From contig JBANAY010000003.1 of the NCBI GenBank assembly GCA_037952775.1, positions 20,088,001 through 20,152,000 on the forward strand: DNA of 64,000 bases, in the 5' to 3' direction. The notes below the pieces were generated by a model. That model had not been told where the DNA came from. It ran no database searches and worked only from the letters and a program-made list of their open reading frames with translations. The position numbers and the translations under genes were made by a program. Of the stretch, positions 44,580-55,249 are shown one piece after another (within the stretch, counting starts at the first letter, position 1; every line of letters begins with the position of its first letter). Source of the DNA: Clonostachys chloroleuca (lineage: Eukaryota > Ascomycota > Sordariomycetes > Hypocreales > Bionectriaceae).

Positions 44580-45036
44580 GGCTGAAGACTTGCTCTGGAG
44601 CCCACGAATTTGATATTTGTGTGACAACAGCGAAAGAATATGTCGACTTGGAGGCGTCAAACATTCGGCCGATCTTACTTTGTCACGTGCATTATCCCCA
44701 TCTTGATTGGAGGAATAGTCTTTCTATTTCCGGCGATTAACATATGATGATATCATGCCGTGTCCTCCCCCTCACTGGGATTTCTATGTATGAACAAGCG
44801 CCAACGTCCCCCTCACCTGGAGATAACATTTGACCGGCCTCCCCTGCTGAGTCGGCGTGTGACTAAGTTGAAAGTTGCTGATGCAGGTAGACAAGCTACG
44901 CTAACCTAACATATACATATGAGAATGGTTTTGATATCATGATGTTGTACAAGCTATCTATCAGCTTCAAGCACGATACCAGCGCCTTTGCAATTGCATT
45001 CAGCAGGTCTAACAATATCCCTTTATCGGTTCCCAT
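44580..45036. other. Intergenic gap upstream of the DyP gene
   Basis: Promoter of the peroxidase and 3' region of the next Zn2Cys6 gene. No coding sequence. Both genes are on the minus strand. Confidence 0.4.
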
Positions 45037-46925
45037 CTATTCGCCCAAAATCTCACTCCATAACCCAGATCGTATCTCATCTTCCTCCTGTCTCCTCGAC
45101 TGGCTGATCTCCTGCGCTACACTTCGTATCTGCTCCTTGGCTGCCCTCGCAGATTCCCAGACTTGCGACAATCTGTTCAGCGCTCCTATGTTAAGACTGA
45201 TCTGCTGCCGTAGGAATACATCGTCCTCTTCAGAGTGCATGTACGAACCCCATCTATTGATGTGAACAATGGACGCGTTGCTCACAACACACACAAAGAA
45301 GGGCGTGTGGCAGAGGAGGTCCGACGGGGTGATGAGCTTGCTTATCTCATTGGCGGCGCTGATGACGTGCCTGGTGTGGGAGTTGTAGGTGAAGCCGGGT
45401 GTGACGGGCTGGCTGGGGGCGCAGGAATCAATGCGTTTGGTCGCGGATGGGTTGAGCTGGGAGTGAGGGTAGTGGACGAGGATCGAGGTGGCGTTGATCA
45501 TCATATGGGCCTGGAACATCATCTCATCTATTGTGCCGTCGATGGCAACGGGATCTTTCTTGGAGTTGGGGAGGTGTAGCCTCCAGTGAGTGAGTAACGC
45601 TTCCATCCTGGATAGATTCAGATCATCAGGTCCTACTATAGGTCCACACCTGAAAAACTTGCCAAGATTTCGCGCGCAAAGGATTCGGTATGAGAAGGAG
45701 GAAAATCCATCGAGGTCACTGTCTGAAAAGTCGTAGGATTCCAAGTCCGCGAGTGATTTGGGCGCTGGTATTACCTGGCTCACGACTCAGTCAGTCTCAT
45801 AATCGTAGGGACACCACTGTCAATCTCGGAATATCATACCCCTGATTGGTATTCCCATTCCTCACATGGTAACTGGACATCCGCCTGGACGTCAAAGAGC
45901 GCAAAGTTGGTTGCGCGGTGGACACCCGCGATCATCCCATCGACAACATACAGATCCCACCACGTCCTCCGCCAACTCTCCTGCACAACGGGATTGTCCC
46001 TGCCATGCGCGATCGCAAACTGGTGCGAGTTCAGCCCAATCTTGACGGCGAGGGCACCGGCATCAGCAAGCAGCTTCTTGGCGGCCTCGAGCTGGCGTGT
46101 CCCGTCGAGTCCCACAATCAACACCAGCATCGCCTGCACGAGGAGCCCATCTTGAGGGGTGTTTGGATCGTTGATTTTCCGATAGGCTTCTTCTAGCAGT
46201 TGGCCTCGCAAAAATACCCTATCGACATAAAGCGATCCTACCCAGCGGATGGCGCAAAGGAGCGGTTCCAGTGCCACGAAATTTGTAAACTGGAACAGAT
46301 ACTTTTTCGGTAGTGTGAAAGGATGAGACGCATGGAAATTTTGATAGTACGAATTCACGTATCGGTCTGAAAGGGCGGAAGACTCGTTGGTGAGTTTGAA
46401 GCCTATGTCGTTAACTCTTACCAGCTGTGCCGGATGAGGTGACAGGCCTTGATCTAGTGGTGTCGGGGCAGACAGGATCAGGTTTGGAGAGGCTAGATCC
46501 ATCCCCATGTTTCCTCCAATACTGCAAACGGCTGAGGATGCGGCTCCGCTGCTGCTGCTTGCTGAAGAGAAAGCTCCATTGAGAGGTGTTGTAGCTTGGG
46601 CGGCCAGAAGGGATGTCAACACATTCTCTTCGAGATGCGGCGGGGGTGTCCGACTTCGTGCTCGTTTGTAGCCGCGGCGGGAAGCGACGTAGGAGCACTC
46701 TTCTCCTGACGCTGTGCAGCGGATACAAGGATGCAGACGATCACATTTGAGATGCTTTGCCCGCTATAATCAAGCAATCGAGGGACTCCAGTCAGCAACC
46801 GCTGCAGCGAGATGACGGTACTAGGTAGGCCTTACACATGATAAGCAGGCGGTCGGGAAGAGTCTCCCAGGACTTGAATGGCCCATCTCTCCATCCGGAG
46901 TCTCGTTCGAGGGTGTCATTGACAT
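45037..46925 (-). CDS. Zn2Cys6 transcription factor, 583 aa
   Basis: Exons 46925-46836, 46763-45840 and 45774-45037 join in frame. The zinc cluster is built across the first intron: ACLSC ends exon 1 and RAKHLKCDRLHPCIRC opens exon 2, giving cysteines 27, 30, 37, 43, 46 and 53. A basic run follows (SRRGYKRARSR). The central domain shows the fungal regulator features LLCAIRWVGSLYVD, GLLVQAMLVLIVGLDGTRQ and SWRRTWWDLYVVDGMIAG. The C-terminal third is helical and ends RQEEDEIRSGLWSEILGE. Without exon 1 the protein would lose two zinc ligands, so the start at 46925 is well supported. It is divergent from the ABCG transporter with 636 bp between, a common arrangement for a local regulator. Confidence 0.9.
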
Positions 46926-47561
46926 TGTATCTCAGGTATGAGAGTGAAGGATGGAGGATGGAGAGATGACCCTACCGAGTCCCGACTGCCGAGATGCCAC
47001 TAGCCTTTAACGAGGAGGATTGGATAAGCACAGATACTAGCACGTTTCCAATATAGTAATCCGCGAGATAGGCTCCAGGTCGCCGCTGATTGGGGACGAT
47101 GGACCAATGATGGGCAGAGTTTGGCCTTGGGCAAAGTCTGACTGGTGTGATTCTAGATGTCGGCGACCAGAATGACCAGAATGCGGGGCCGCTGAAAAAC
47201 GTCGCCGATCACTGTGGATCCTCTCGCTGATGTCCGTTCAATAGTCTGACGTTGCATTGATGCCGAATGGGCAGATCTTACACAGCCGGTTCCTAGTCAG
47301 CCTGCATCAAATCTCCATCTGTCGGCAGATGAGGCTGAGTCCGTGTCAGATCCTCGGATCTGAGTGATGTAATTAATTTGAAAAATCTTCCTCGTCCTGT
47401 GTAGATAGAGTTCCGCTAGGGGTTGTAACGGGATGAGACGCCGATGACATTGCTTAAATACGCCTTCACCCAGCCTTGCATTCAATCAATCAATACATTC
47501 GCATCCATCATTCCATCTTCAGCTTCGCTTTTCTATTTATCTTTCACACACTGACAAAAAC
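46926..47561. promoter_or_regulatory. Divergent promoter, Zn2Cys6 regulator / ABCG transporter
   Basis: 636 bp between divergent starts, with no coding sequence. It contains scattered CGG and CCG triplets (for example ATGCGGGGCCGC near 47184, CACAGCCGG near 47281) that could serve zinc-cluster proteins. No confirmed pair was found. Confidence 0.45.
47454..47460 (+). promoter_or_regulatory. TATA-like box of the ABCG transporter gene
   Basis: TTAAATA about 102 bp upstream of the ATG at 47562, followed by a pyrimidine-rich leader (CTTCAGCTTCGCTTTTC) and an A-rich start context (GACAAAAACATG). Confidence 0.45.
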
Positions 47562-49561
47562 ATGCCGAGAGAAAAGGACATCGAGTCCAACTCGGACTCG
47601 ACTCGCCACCTCATCAACGACATCGTCCAGTCCTTCTCATGGCGTGACATGCAAGTCGTTGTCAAGGATCGAGCCTCGGGCGAGCCTCTGAATATCCTAG
47701 CAGAGTCCTCTGGGCTGGTCCATGCCGGCCAAATGCTCGCCATCATGGGGCCCAGCGGTTCGGGCAAGACCACACTATTGAACACTCTCGCCCACCGTGT
47801 TGCTGCCGCTGGTGCCACGACGACCGGCCGGGTCATGGTCAATGGTCAGGCCAGCGACCGTTCCATGGTCCGCAACTTGTCCGCCTACGTTGAGCAAGAG
47901 GATGCTTTGATTGGGAGCATCACAGTCCGTGAGACGATGGCCTTTGCCGCTCGGTTGTCTCTGCCCAGGTTCGATTGATACAACTCCCCTAATTTGCTAG
48001 CATTGTGTTCTAACGGAGTTTTTAGTACCGTCTCCAAAAAAGAGGCTCTCTCCCGTGTTGATGACCTCATCACCAGCTTTGGTCTGCAAGCTCAATCAGA
48101 CTCTATTGTCGGAACCCCTATTAAGAAGGGTCTCAGCGGTGGACAGAAGAAACGGCTGAGTGTGGCAAGCCGGCTAATAACAAATCCCAAAATCTTATTC
48201 CTCGACGAACCTACCAGCGGCCTTGACTCCGCCCTGAGTGCAGAAATCATCAGATACATCAAGGAAATTGCTACCAAGAACAATGTCAGTGCTACTAGAG
48301 CGATCCCAATTACAGATAGAACTTGATCTAGCTAATATCTGCACAGCTTGTCATCATCGCTTCGATTCACCAGCCTTCGACTACTACATACCGCCTGTTT
48401 GACAAACTAGCCCTGCTCTCTCTCGGAAAAACTTGCTATTTTGGCCCCGTCAGCGAGGCAGACGACTACTTCCGTCGGATCGGATACCCTATGCCGCCAG
48501 CAATGAACCCCGCCGAGTTCTTCCTTGACCTCATCAACATCGATCTGGACAAGAATGGTGAGGTGAAGAAGAGGGCCCAAGACATCATTCAGAAGTGGTC
48601 ATTGTCTGCAGAACGCAAACACCTGGAGGATGAACTGAACAATGAGACTGCCACCACATCAAGGACAGACTTGTCTTCCGTCAAGCTGGCGAAACCCAAC
48701 CCTTGGACTGTCCTCCTAACGCTGCTCCAACGGTCATGGATCAAAGCATACCGAGATGTCGTGGCCTACGAGATCCGCATCGCCATGTACCTCGGCCTCG
48801 CCATCCTCATGGGCACCGTCTTCCTCCGCTTCCACTCCTCCCAGGAATACATCCAACCGTACATCAACTCCATCTTCTTCGGCGGCGCATTCCTCTCCTT
48901 CATGGCCGTAGCATACGTCCCCGCCTTCCTCGAGGACCTCCACACATTCGAAAACGAGAGAGCAAACGGCCTGGTCGGTCCATTCTCCTTCATGATGGCC
49001 AACTTCCTCATCGGCCTCCCCTTTCTCTTCCTCATCGCCGTGCTCTTCTCCGTGGTCGAGTACTGGCTGAACAACTTCCGCGCCGACGGCTCGGCCTTCA
49101 TGATGTGGGTGCTCTGGCTCTTCCTCGACCTGCTGGCCGCCGAGTCCCTCGTCGTCCTCGTCTCGAGCATCTTTCCCATCTTCGTCGTCGCCCTCGCCCT
49201 CACCGCCTTCGCCAACGGCCTCTGGATGGTCGTCGACGGCTTTCTCGTCCCCATGACGATCCTAAACCCGTTCTGGAAGTACGTCTTCCACTACATCGAC
49301 TACCAGGCGTACGTGTTCCAGGGTATGATGGTCAACGAGTTCAAGGGGAGGGATTACGCCTGCGCGAGGGCTGCTGATGGCCAGTATCAGTGCATGTACC
49401 CCAGCGACCTGAACTCGGAGGGGATGATTCGCGGTACGGATGTGTTGAAGGTGTTTAAGATCGAAACCGGGCTCGAGGGTACGTGGATTGGTATCATCAT
49501 TGGTATTATTGCTGGATACCGATTGCTTGGATATCTTGCTTTGTATTTTCTTAGGAAGTGA
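47562..49561 (+). CDS. ABCG half-size transporter, 626 aa
   Basis: ATP-driven exporter of the ABCG (White/eye-pigment) half-transporter group: one nucleotide-binding domain then six membrane helices, active as a dimer. Exons 47562-47968, 48026-48284 and 48347-49561 join in frame. Walker A is GPSGSGKTT (residues 63-71), the signature is KKGLSGGQKKR, Walker B is ILFLDEPTSGLDS, and the H-loop is IIASIHQPS. Membrane helices follow a linker (NPAEFFLDLINIDLD): IRIAMYLGLAILMGTVFL, FFGGAFLSFMAVAYVPAFL, NFLIGLPFLFLIAVLFSVV, WLFLDLLAAESLVVLVSS, ALTAFANGLWMVVDGFLV and a last helix at the C-terminus. Plasma membrane is likely. The divergent zinc-cluster gene probably regulates it. The substrate is unknown. 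Confidence 0.95.
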
Positions 49562-50017
49562 TATGATTGAGGATCATGGTGTTTGGTATTTATCCTCAAG
49601 CAAGGTCGGGAAGGTCAGGAGAAGAAGGTAAATGGGGGAAGAGTAACTCAGGTTATAGACAAAATAATTAAGGGCATAGACAGCATCAATCAAGATCAAT
49701 CTTGGCGTATTCTTGGTCAATTTCATCCGGGTACATTTAACACTGAATCCATTTACCTCACGCCATCACTTCTCAAGTCCAGAGCGGTGATCGGGTAGCA
49801 TTGCATCGTGCGGGGTGAGTGCCGGATGTGAGACCTCACCTTACCTCACTCTCGGTTCAACTACTCTCCAGAAACATCTTTGTTATTTCTCTACCGGGGG
49901 GATCGCCAAGAGTCAACATCAAAGAACTTGTTTCTAGTCAAGTAACATGATGGCAAGGTAATCTAAATCAACAACGTCAATCCCAAGCACTTGTGATAAC
50001 GTCATCACAGTCAGTAC
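49562..50017. other. Intergenic gap before the CMD-like gene
   Basis: 3' region of the transporter and promoter of the next gene. No coding sequence recognised. Confidence 0.4.
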
Positions 50018-50620
50018 ATGACCGCCAGAACTCTACGAGGGTCGCAATACCTTGCTTCCATTATCGCTCCAATTCGCTACCAGAGGCTAGCATTTCATTC
50101 ATCGCCCTCTCTCCCTTCTAAAGATGGGGCAAGCGTCAAGCCGGACCAAGAACTTTCGACGCGCGTAGCACTAGGATCGAAGATGGCGAAGGACTTCTTT
50201 GGCGAGGAGATTCTGGCCGATATTCGGAGCCAATCAGTAATGACCCCGTCTCCCAAACTCAACCTCCTTAGAACCACATGGGGTTACAAGCTAACTGCAG
50301 TTTCATTCCCCCAGCGCGAAGACTTGCCCAGCAAAATCGCATCAGAGTATGTCAACGAGACGTGTTTCGCAAGTTACGCCCGGCCACACCTCGAGTTCCG
50401 CGAACGGTCACTGCTGAACATCGCCATGCTCATCGCTCTCAACCGATCAAACGAGCTGAAACTCCATATCCGCGCTGCCCTCTACAACGGCCTGTCCAGG
50501 GAGCAGGTCTGCGAGGCGTGTCGCCACGCAATGGTGTACTGTGGCGTTCCCGCAGGCAGGACCGCGCTGCTTGTTGCGAGTGACGTGTTCACTGAGCTAG
50601 ATGCTAAGAAATCATCCTAG
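50018..50620 (+). CDS. Carboxymuconolactone decarboxylase-like (AhpD fold) protein, 174 aa
   Basis: Small protein of the carboxymuconolactone decarboxylase/AhpD fold. The open frame is continuous, but an intron at 50237-50314 (GTAATG donor, GCTAAC branch, TTTCATTCCCCCAG acceptor, 78 nt) sits inside it and keeps frame. Removing it brings the sequence to normal family layout. Motifs are RERSLLNIAMLIALNRSNEL, KLHIRAALYNGLSREQVCEA and the ending HAMVYCGVPAGR. The first 35 residues are Arg/Ser-rich and lack acidic residues (RTLRGSQYLASIIAPIRY), suggesting mitochondrial import. Members decarboxylate protocatechuate-pathway lactones or act in redox defence; the exact reaction here is unknown. It follows the ABCG transporter on the same strand. 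Confidence 0.88.
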   Translation: MTARTLRGSQYLASIIAPIRYQRLAFHSSPSLPSKDGASVKPDQELSTRVALGSKMAKDFFGEEILADIRSQSVMTPSPKLNLLRTTWGYKLTAVSFPQREDLPSKIASEYVNETCFASYARPHLEFRERSLLNIAMLIALNRSNELKLHIRAALYNGLSREQVCEACRHAMVYCGVPAGRTALLVASDVFTELDAKKSS

Positions 50621-51488
50621 TCTAGAGACTATTAGCAAGGTCGAGTCTTGCAGTCCGTCCATCTGCCTCTTCTAGGTGTATACGAGCATGACAGGGGATG
50701 GATTGGAGAGCGGAGGGGAGCTCTAACAATGCGCTGAATATCGTTTCGCGATTGAATTTTGTTGTGAACCTAGTTGTTAGCTTCAATCTCATTCAAGCAT
50801 CGCTCTCCTGCTACGTGTCAACTTAAAGTTCAAGTTGCGCAGGGAGTTTGTACGAATTCAACATTCTACATCATCATCTCTCCACTCTTTGCGGCCGCCT
50901 ATTATATTAAAAATAACCGGGAGAGGGAGTCTTTCCCTATAAGGGAGAACCGTTGTGCAATTATTTCGACATGTGCCGAGGCTTACACGTATCGGTCTGT
51001 CCATCTATCAATCCGCAAGGACCAAGACGAAGGACAAACTCAATTCGAGACATCCACCCAACCCTCCAACATGCATTATCACGATACGAGTCGATAGCTC
51101 AGATGCTAAAGACTGCAGCAGTCAGATGATTGAATCTACCGTTCAACGTGTCCTTTAAATCCCCCCTTCCCCTCCGTCCCCCATCCCAGCACCTTTCCCC
51201 CTTGTCAAAGTCTTCCTCCTCGAAGTCCCCCTCCTCGAAGTCCCCCTCCTCGAAGTCCCCCTCCTCGAAGTCCCCCTCCTCGAAGTCCCCCTCCTCGAAG
51301 TCCCCCTCCTCGAAGCATCACATGCGGCCCTCGACCTCCAACATCTTCAACCCATCACCTGCATTTGCGTGTCTTTGTCACTTTCCCGCCTATCTTGAAA
51401 CTCAAACACTCTTCATCACCACCCATCAAACATTCACTTGACCTCGCATATTCAAATCATATGCCGAGCTGGTGGCGGGTTACACACT
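50621..51488. other. Intergenic region with 15-bp minisatellite
   Basis: No supported gene. A frame at 51130-51441 is open through the minisatellite as SSKSP repeats but begins with TTG and has no ATG; it is more likely leader DNA. An out-of-frame ATG at 51462 lies 27 bp before the next start and could act as a short upstream ORF. Confidence 0.45.
51211..51315 (+). repeat. 15-bp minisatellite, about seven units
   Basis: Unit TCCCCCTCCTCGAAG repeated six times exactly from 51226 to 51315, preceded by one variant unit (TCTTCCTCCTCGAAG). It lies about 170 bp upstream of the next gene's ATG, in pyrimidine-rich leader or promoter DNA. Confidence 0.95.
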
Positions 51489-52397
51489 ATGGACAACCCC
51501 AACGCCCAATGTCCCATCCTCCAGCTGGACTCTGATGCCTTCTGCGTCCTCGCAAGCGAGCTCCCCGATCACGCCAAGGTCCTCCTGTCCCAAACATGCC
51601 GCGGCATCAGGCGCATGCTGCAGAACGAGAAGATTGTGCCGGCGCTCTCAGCCCCCGAGCACGTCAGGCTCCTCGTCCACCTCTCCCGCGGTAACCCCAA
51701 TGTCTGGGCATGCGCAGAATGCAAGAAGCAGCATCCCGTCACCAAGAGGGGTTTCCAGAGAGACAGCTGGTTCTCATCCTGTCCCAATCGGAGGTTCCTG
51801 CGGCGTCGGGAGGGAGTGTTCAATGTCAACTACGCCCGCGTCCAGCTGGCGCTGAAGTATTCTCGGTTCGCTATTGCCAATTCCAGGATACGCTCCTACC
51901 TCGATAGTATCATGGAGTACGAGAGCGACTACCACTCGGTCGAGCAAAGGCATAGTCGCGAGGAATTCGAGTGGTCCTCGCGCCCCAGGGTGATCGACGG
52001 GAGGTTCCTGGTGAAGCACGTCTGGGACTACAGAATGTACAGCGCCTCTTCCAGGCCCTCAAGGTTGCCGCTCATATCCGTGTGCAATCACCAGCGGCTC
52101 AATCGACCGGCCGAGGGCGTCGTCTGGGGCGAGGAGAGGGAGCAGCTCGTCCGGGCCGTGCAGCAAGCGCTGTCGGATAATCGAAAGGGCATTGAGTATT
52201 GTGGCAGCTGCACCTTCTGCCCGACCGATTTTTCTGTCCGGATCTTCGACGATGGTATGTATGTTGAGGCCTGGAAGGACTTTGGGCCCGAGGACGGTCC
52301 AAGTAATCCCACGTGGGCGTCTCATCGCCTCTCTGAAGCTCAGCGGACTCCCAGTGATCGGGGAAGTGTTCGCCGGCTATATTATGAGATTTATTAA
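51489..52397 (+). CDS. F-box-like fungal protein of unknown function, 302 aa
   Basis: The frame opens at 51438, but the first ATG in frame is 51489. Residues 1-50 (LQLDSDAFCVLASELPDHAK ... LSQTCRGIRRMLQ) resemble the degenerate F-box of many fungal proteins. A possible zinc-binding pair (WACAECKKQHP) and a later CGSCTFCPTDF segment follow. No substrate-binding repeats are visible. The C-terminal half contains WDYRMYSASSRPSRLPLISV and a charged region. No intron is needed. It is a family seen often in Sordariomycete genomes without assigned function; I infer a ubiquitin-ligase adaptor at best. Confidence 0.65.
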   Translation: MDNPNAQCPILQLDSDAFCVLASELPDHAKVLLSQTCRGIRRMLQNEKIVPALSAPEHVRLLVHLSRGNPNVWACAECKKQHPVTKRGFQRDSWFSSCPNRRFLRRREGVFNVNYARVQLALKYSRFAIANSRIRSYLDSIMEYESDYHSVEQRHSREEFEWSSRPRVIDGRFLVKHVWDYRMYSASSRPSRLPLISVCNHQRLNRPAEGVVWGEEREQLVRAVQQALSDNRKGIEYCGSCTFCPTDFSVRIFDDGMYVEAWKDFGPEDGPSNPTWASHRLSEAQRTPSDRGSVRRLYYEIY

Positions 52398-52825
52398 ATG
52401 GAGATCTCTGTCATAGTCGGGATTTTTTTACCCCTGAAATGAATGGACTATATTTCAGTTATTTATCGTGGTGGAACGCAATGAACAGGAATCTGATCAG
52501 TGTTGCGAAACTAACGTTTTTTTTTTTTTATATTCGAATAACTGAAGATATAGTCCTAAATTTTTTTTCGTCCCTTTCTAGTTTCAAGTTTAGCTTTATC
52601 AAACGATCGACAGTCAGATCATCGTCCAACGCGCCAATGTGACGTCTCACGGCCACTCACCTGTTTTAAGTGCGTCCTCGTGAATGTTTCGTATCCCCCG
52701 CATTCGATTCTGGAACTTGGCCTTGAATACATGTAGTCTTGTTTTATACGCTACCTAGTCCTTGTCTGTCCTTCTTTGAACCTACCTTCTCTTGTTTTTC
52801 TTTTCCACCCCCCAAAACAAAAACC
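52398..52825. promoter_or_regulatory. Promoter region of the GFA-domain gene
   Basis: No gene. It holds T-rich tracts near 52518-52570, and a pyrimidine-rich leader (CTTCTCTTGTTTTTCTTTTC) runs into the ATG at 52826. The downstream coding frame is open upstream to 52739, but the extra residues are leader-like (Pro/Phe/Ser). Confidence 0.4.
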
Positions 52826-54040
52826 ATGCCTAGCAATACCGAACCCACGATGGACATCATCGCCCAATGCCTCTGCAAGGCACACACTTTCACGGCCTCC
52901 ATCCCGCCATCTTCCCTGCCTCTGGAAGCATCCTACTGCCACTGCAACTCGTGCAGACACGTCACCGGCGCCATGTACAGTTGCGACGCGCCGTGGCCCG
53001 GCCCCCAGGAGACCATCCTCAACTCAACTCTGGCCAGGTACAACTTCACGCAGAACGTCACCGTCAGGTTCTGCGCCACATGCTCGAGCCCCATGTTCTT
53101 TCACGAGCATTACGAAGGCAGACCCGAATCACTCGGGGTCTTCATCGGCGTCCTCACCAACCACCCCGTCGACAAATTCGTCAAGGTCGTGGACCACATC
53201 TTCGTAGAGGACACCATCGACGGCGGCGCCACCCCATGGCTGATGGACATCAATCCCGACGGCACCCCGCCGAAACTATGGAAGGGACGTATGAATACTA
53301 CTGAGGAGCTCGAGGCGCCCTGGCCTGCTATCGATTCTCTCATGAAAGCCGAGGATAAGACAGGGCCGGACCTGATCCCCCTCCAATGTCACTGCAAGGG
53401 CGTGAACCTAACAGTGCGACGCATGGACAGCGAATTCTCGAAAATGAAAGCATCAGGCAAGGAGCTCCCCTGGTTCGTCAATCCCCGAAACCTCAAGCAC
53501 ATGTGCGGCTTCGATCCATGCGACTCGTGCCGGCCCATGTTCGGCGTCGACATGGTCCACTGGACCTTTGTCCTCGCTCAGCAGGTCGAGTTTGCCGACA
53601 ACAACACAGGCGAGCCCTTCCCCGCCGACACGCTCCAGCTCAAGGAGGCCGTGTTGGACCCCAACAGAGATCCGCGGCTGGGCACCTTGTCCTTGTACGC
53701 AAGCTCGCCGGACGTGCAGCGGTACTTTTGCTCGCGCTGCTCGGCCTCGGTGTTCTACGCCGTCGATGACCGTCCGGAGCTGCTGGATGTGGCGGCCGGG
53801 CTGCTGTGTGCGCCGGAGGGTGCGAGAGCGGAGAGCCTACTTGCCTGGGAGCTCGGATCTGCGATCGGAAATGTTGGAGACGTGCAGGGGGGCTGGAGGG
53901 AGAAGTATGTCAAGGCGGTGCGACGTGGTGCAGAGAAGTGGAGGATCCAGAGAGGGTACCCCAAGTCCTGGAGGAGAATCAATGCGGAAGAGCAGAAGCC
54001 CGAGCTACTTGAGGATTTCAAGGATCTACAGGTAGAGTAG
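52826..54040 (+). CDS. Double GFA/CENP-V-domain zinc protein, 404 aa
   Basis: Protein with two tandem GFA domains (glutathione-dependent formaldehyde-activating enzyme/CENP-V fold), each binding zinc through cysteine pairs. Domain 1 has CLCKAHTFTASI, YCHCNSCRHVTGA and RFCATCSSPMFF (residues ~15-105). Domain 2 has QCHCKGVNLTVRR, CGFDPCDSCRPMFG and YFCSRCSASVFY (~190-325). The ATG at 52826 was chosen over the longer open frame because the leader sequence before it is pyrimidine-rich. No intron, signal peptide or membrane helix. The fold was first tied to formaldehyde-glutathione chemistry; most fungal members have no proven reaction. The C-terminal ~80 residues are helical and charged. Confidence 0.88.
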   Translation: MPSNTEPTMDIIAQCLCKAHTFTASIPPSSLPLEASYCHCNSCRHVTGAMYSCDAPWPGPQETILNSTLARYNFTQNVTVRFCATCSSPMFFHEHYEGRPESLGVFIGVLTNHPVDKFVKVVDHIFVEDTIDGGATPWLMDINPDGTPPKLWKGRMNTTEELEAPWPAIDSLMKAEDKTGPDLIPLQCHCKGVNLTVRRMDSEFSKMKASGKELPWFVNPRNLKHMCGFDPCDSCRPMFGVDMVHWTFVLAQQVEFADNNTGEPFPADTLQLKEAVLDPNRDPRLGTLSLYASSPDVQRYFCSRCSASVFYAVDDRPELLDVAAGLLCAPEGARAESLLAWELGSAIGNVGDVQGGWREKYVKAVRRGAEKWRIQRGYPKSWRRINAEEQKPELLEDFKDLQVE

Positions 54041-55249
54041 TAGTTTGGAAAGGGACATGATATGCTTGTGGGCAATCAGCTTAAAGTTTCATACATGAAG
54101 CCCTTTTCTTCCTCTTCATCATAATTGTGTAGAGTTGGCCCAAAATTATTCTAACATCGGTTCTTATATTGGGTTCTTAACCAATCGGATAGTCGTTTTC
54201 AGGGCAGCAACGCATGACATCGCATTTGATTCATTCATGATGTGCATACAGCACGGATCTTGCTGTCTGGTTGGTCAGTTCGTTTTCTCGACTGATCAAT
54301 GAGAAGCCATCATGAGTCTATCGCCCGTGTTTTGAAAGCACCCCTCAGCGATAGTTGACCTCCTTGTCTGCGTATATCCCTCAGGCTAAAGGTCCCTTGA
54401 GTAGATTCCTCCAATCAGCAGCCCTGTCCACCCAATGGCTTCAGCATTTAGAGCTGTGTGATACACGTGTCGCCTTCTTATTCAGACTTGCCTCTTTGAA
54501 TCTAGCGAGCGGAGCCCGGAAAGCAATCCTATTCAGGATTCCACGGGCCAGATGCCAAGATAGAGAGTATAGCCATGGCTGGCCACCCAACAAACTCGCT
54601 ATGATTTCCAATTCATCAATGGGACGGTTCTCTGGTGGGTATAGAGGAGAGCATACCTGAGTCAAGGTCCAAGGACCAGCCTGCTACCTAGGTTGATAAT
54701 GTTATGGAACCGTCCCCAATCACCAGTTTAGGCTCGCCCCGGGCCGTACTTGGGTAGATACTAAGCCTAGTGCCCGTTCAACCACGAACTGGATGGACCC
54801 CAGATGCCATGTGCTGTATTTCTGGGGCGTTTTCAAGTTTCCTACGGGCCACTATCGTTGAAACGGATCCACTCTCGCCCATTATAGTGACGATGTAGTG
54901 ACGATATACCGAGCCGAGAAGACTGGCGGGAGAACATGGGTGTCAGCCCCAGCAGCATCCCAGTAGTTCCTCTGACCTCCCTCCCACAATCAAGAAATAT
55001 CCAAACCGAGTTCGATGCTGACCAGGGAGAGATCAGTCCATCGAATCATTCTGTGGGGCGATGCCTCCAGAAACTTGCGGTGGCCCTAATGCACCACCCT
55101 CATACCGAGCAGATCTTTTGGGAACACACATCGCGACTGTGGGAAAATACCGCTCCTCAATCTGCGGGGAATAGCCAGTGAAGAAAGACGAGGCTCTCGT
55201 AGGTCTGGACATCGCCGTCCGCGCAGTTAAAGGCCATATATCCCAGGAA
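54041..55249. other. Intergenic region before the methyltransferase gene
   Basis: 1.2 kb. An 81-codon ORF at 54936-55181 starts with ATG but has no recognisable motif and no join to the next gene. The methyltransferase frame is open from 55178 without an ATG until 55250. Confidence 0.4.

Noticed and set aside
48703..49377. 224-codon Arg/Pro/His-rich ORF on the plus strand
   Set aside because: Out-of-frame shadow of the ABCG transporter membrane domain.
51130..51441. Ser/Lys/Pro repeat ORF through the minisatellite
   Set aside because: No ATG start and no domain; open only because the repeat unit is 15 bp. Better read as leader DNA.
54936..55181. 81-codon ORF with ATG ahead of the methyltransferase
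   Set aside because: No motif, and no splice join to the following frame. The methyltransferase has its own start at 55250.
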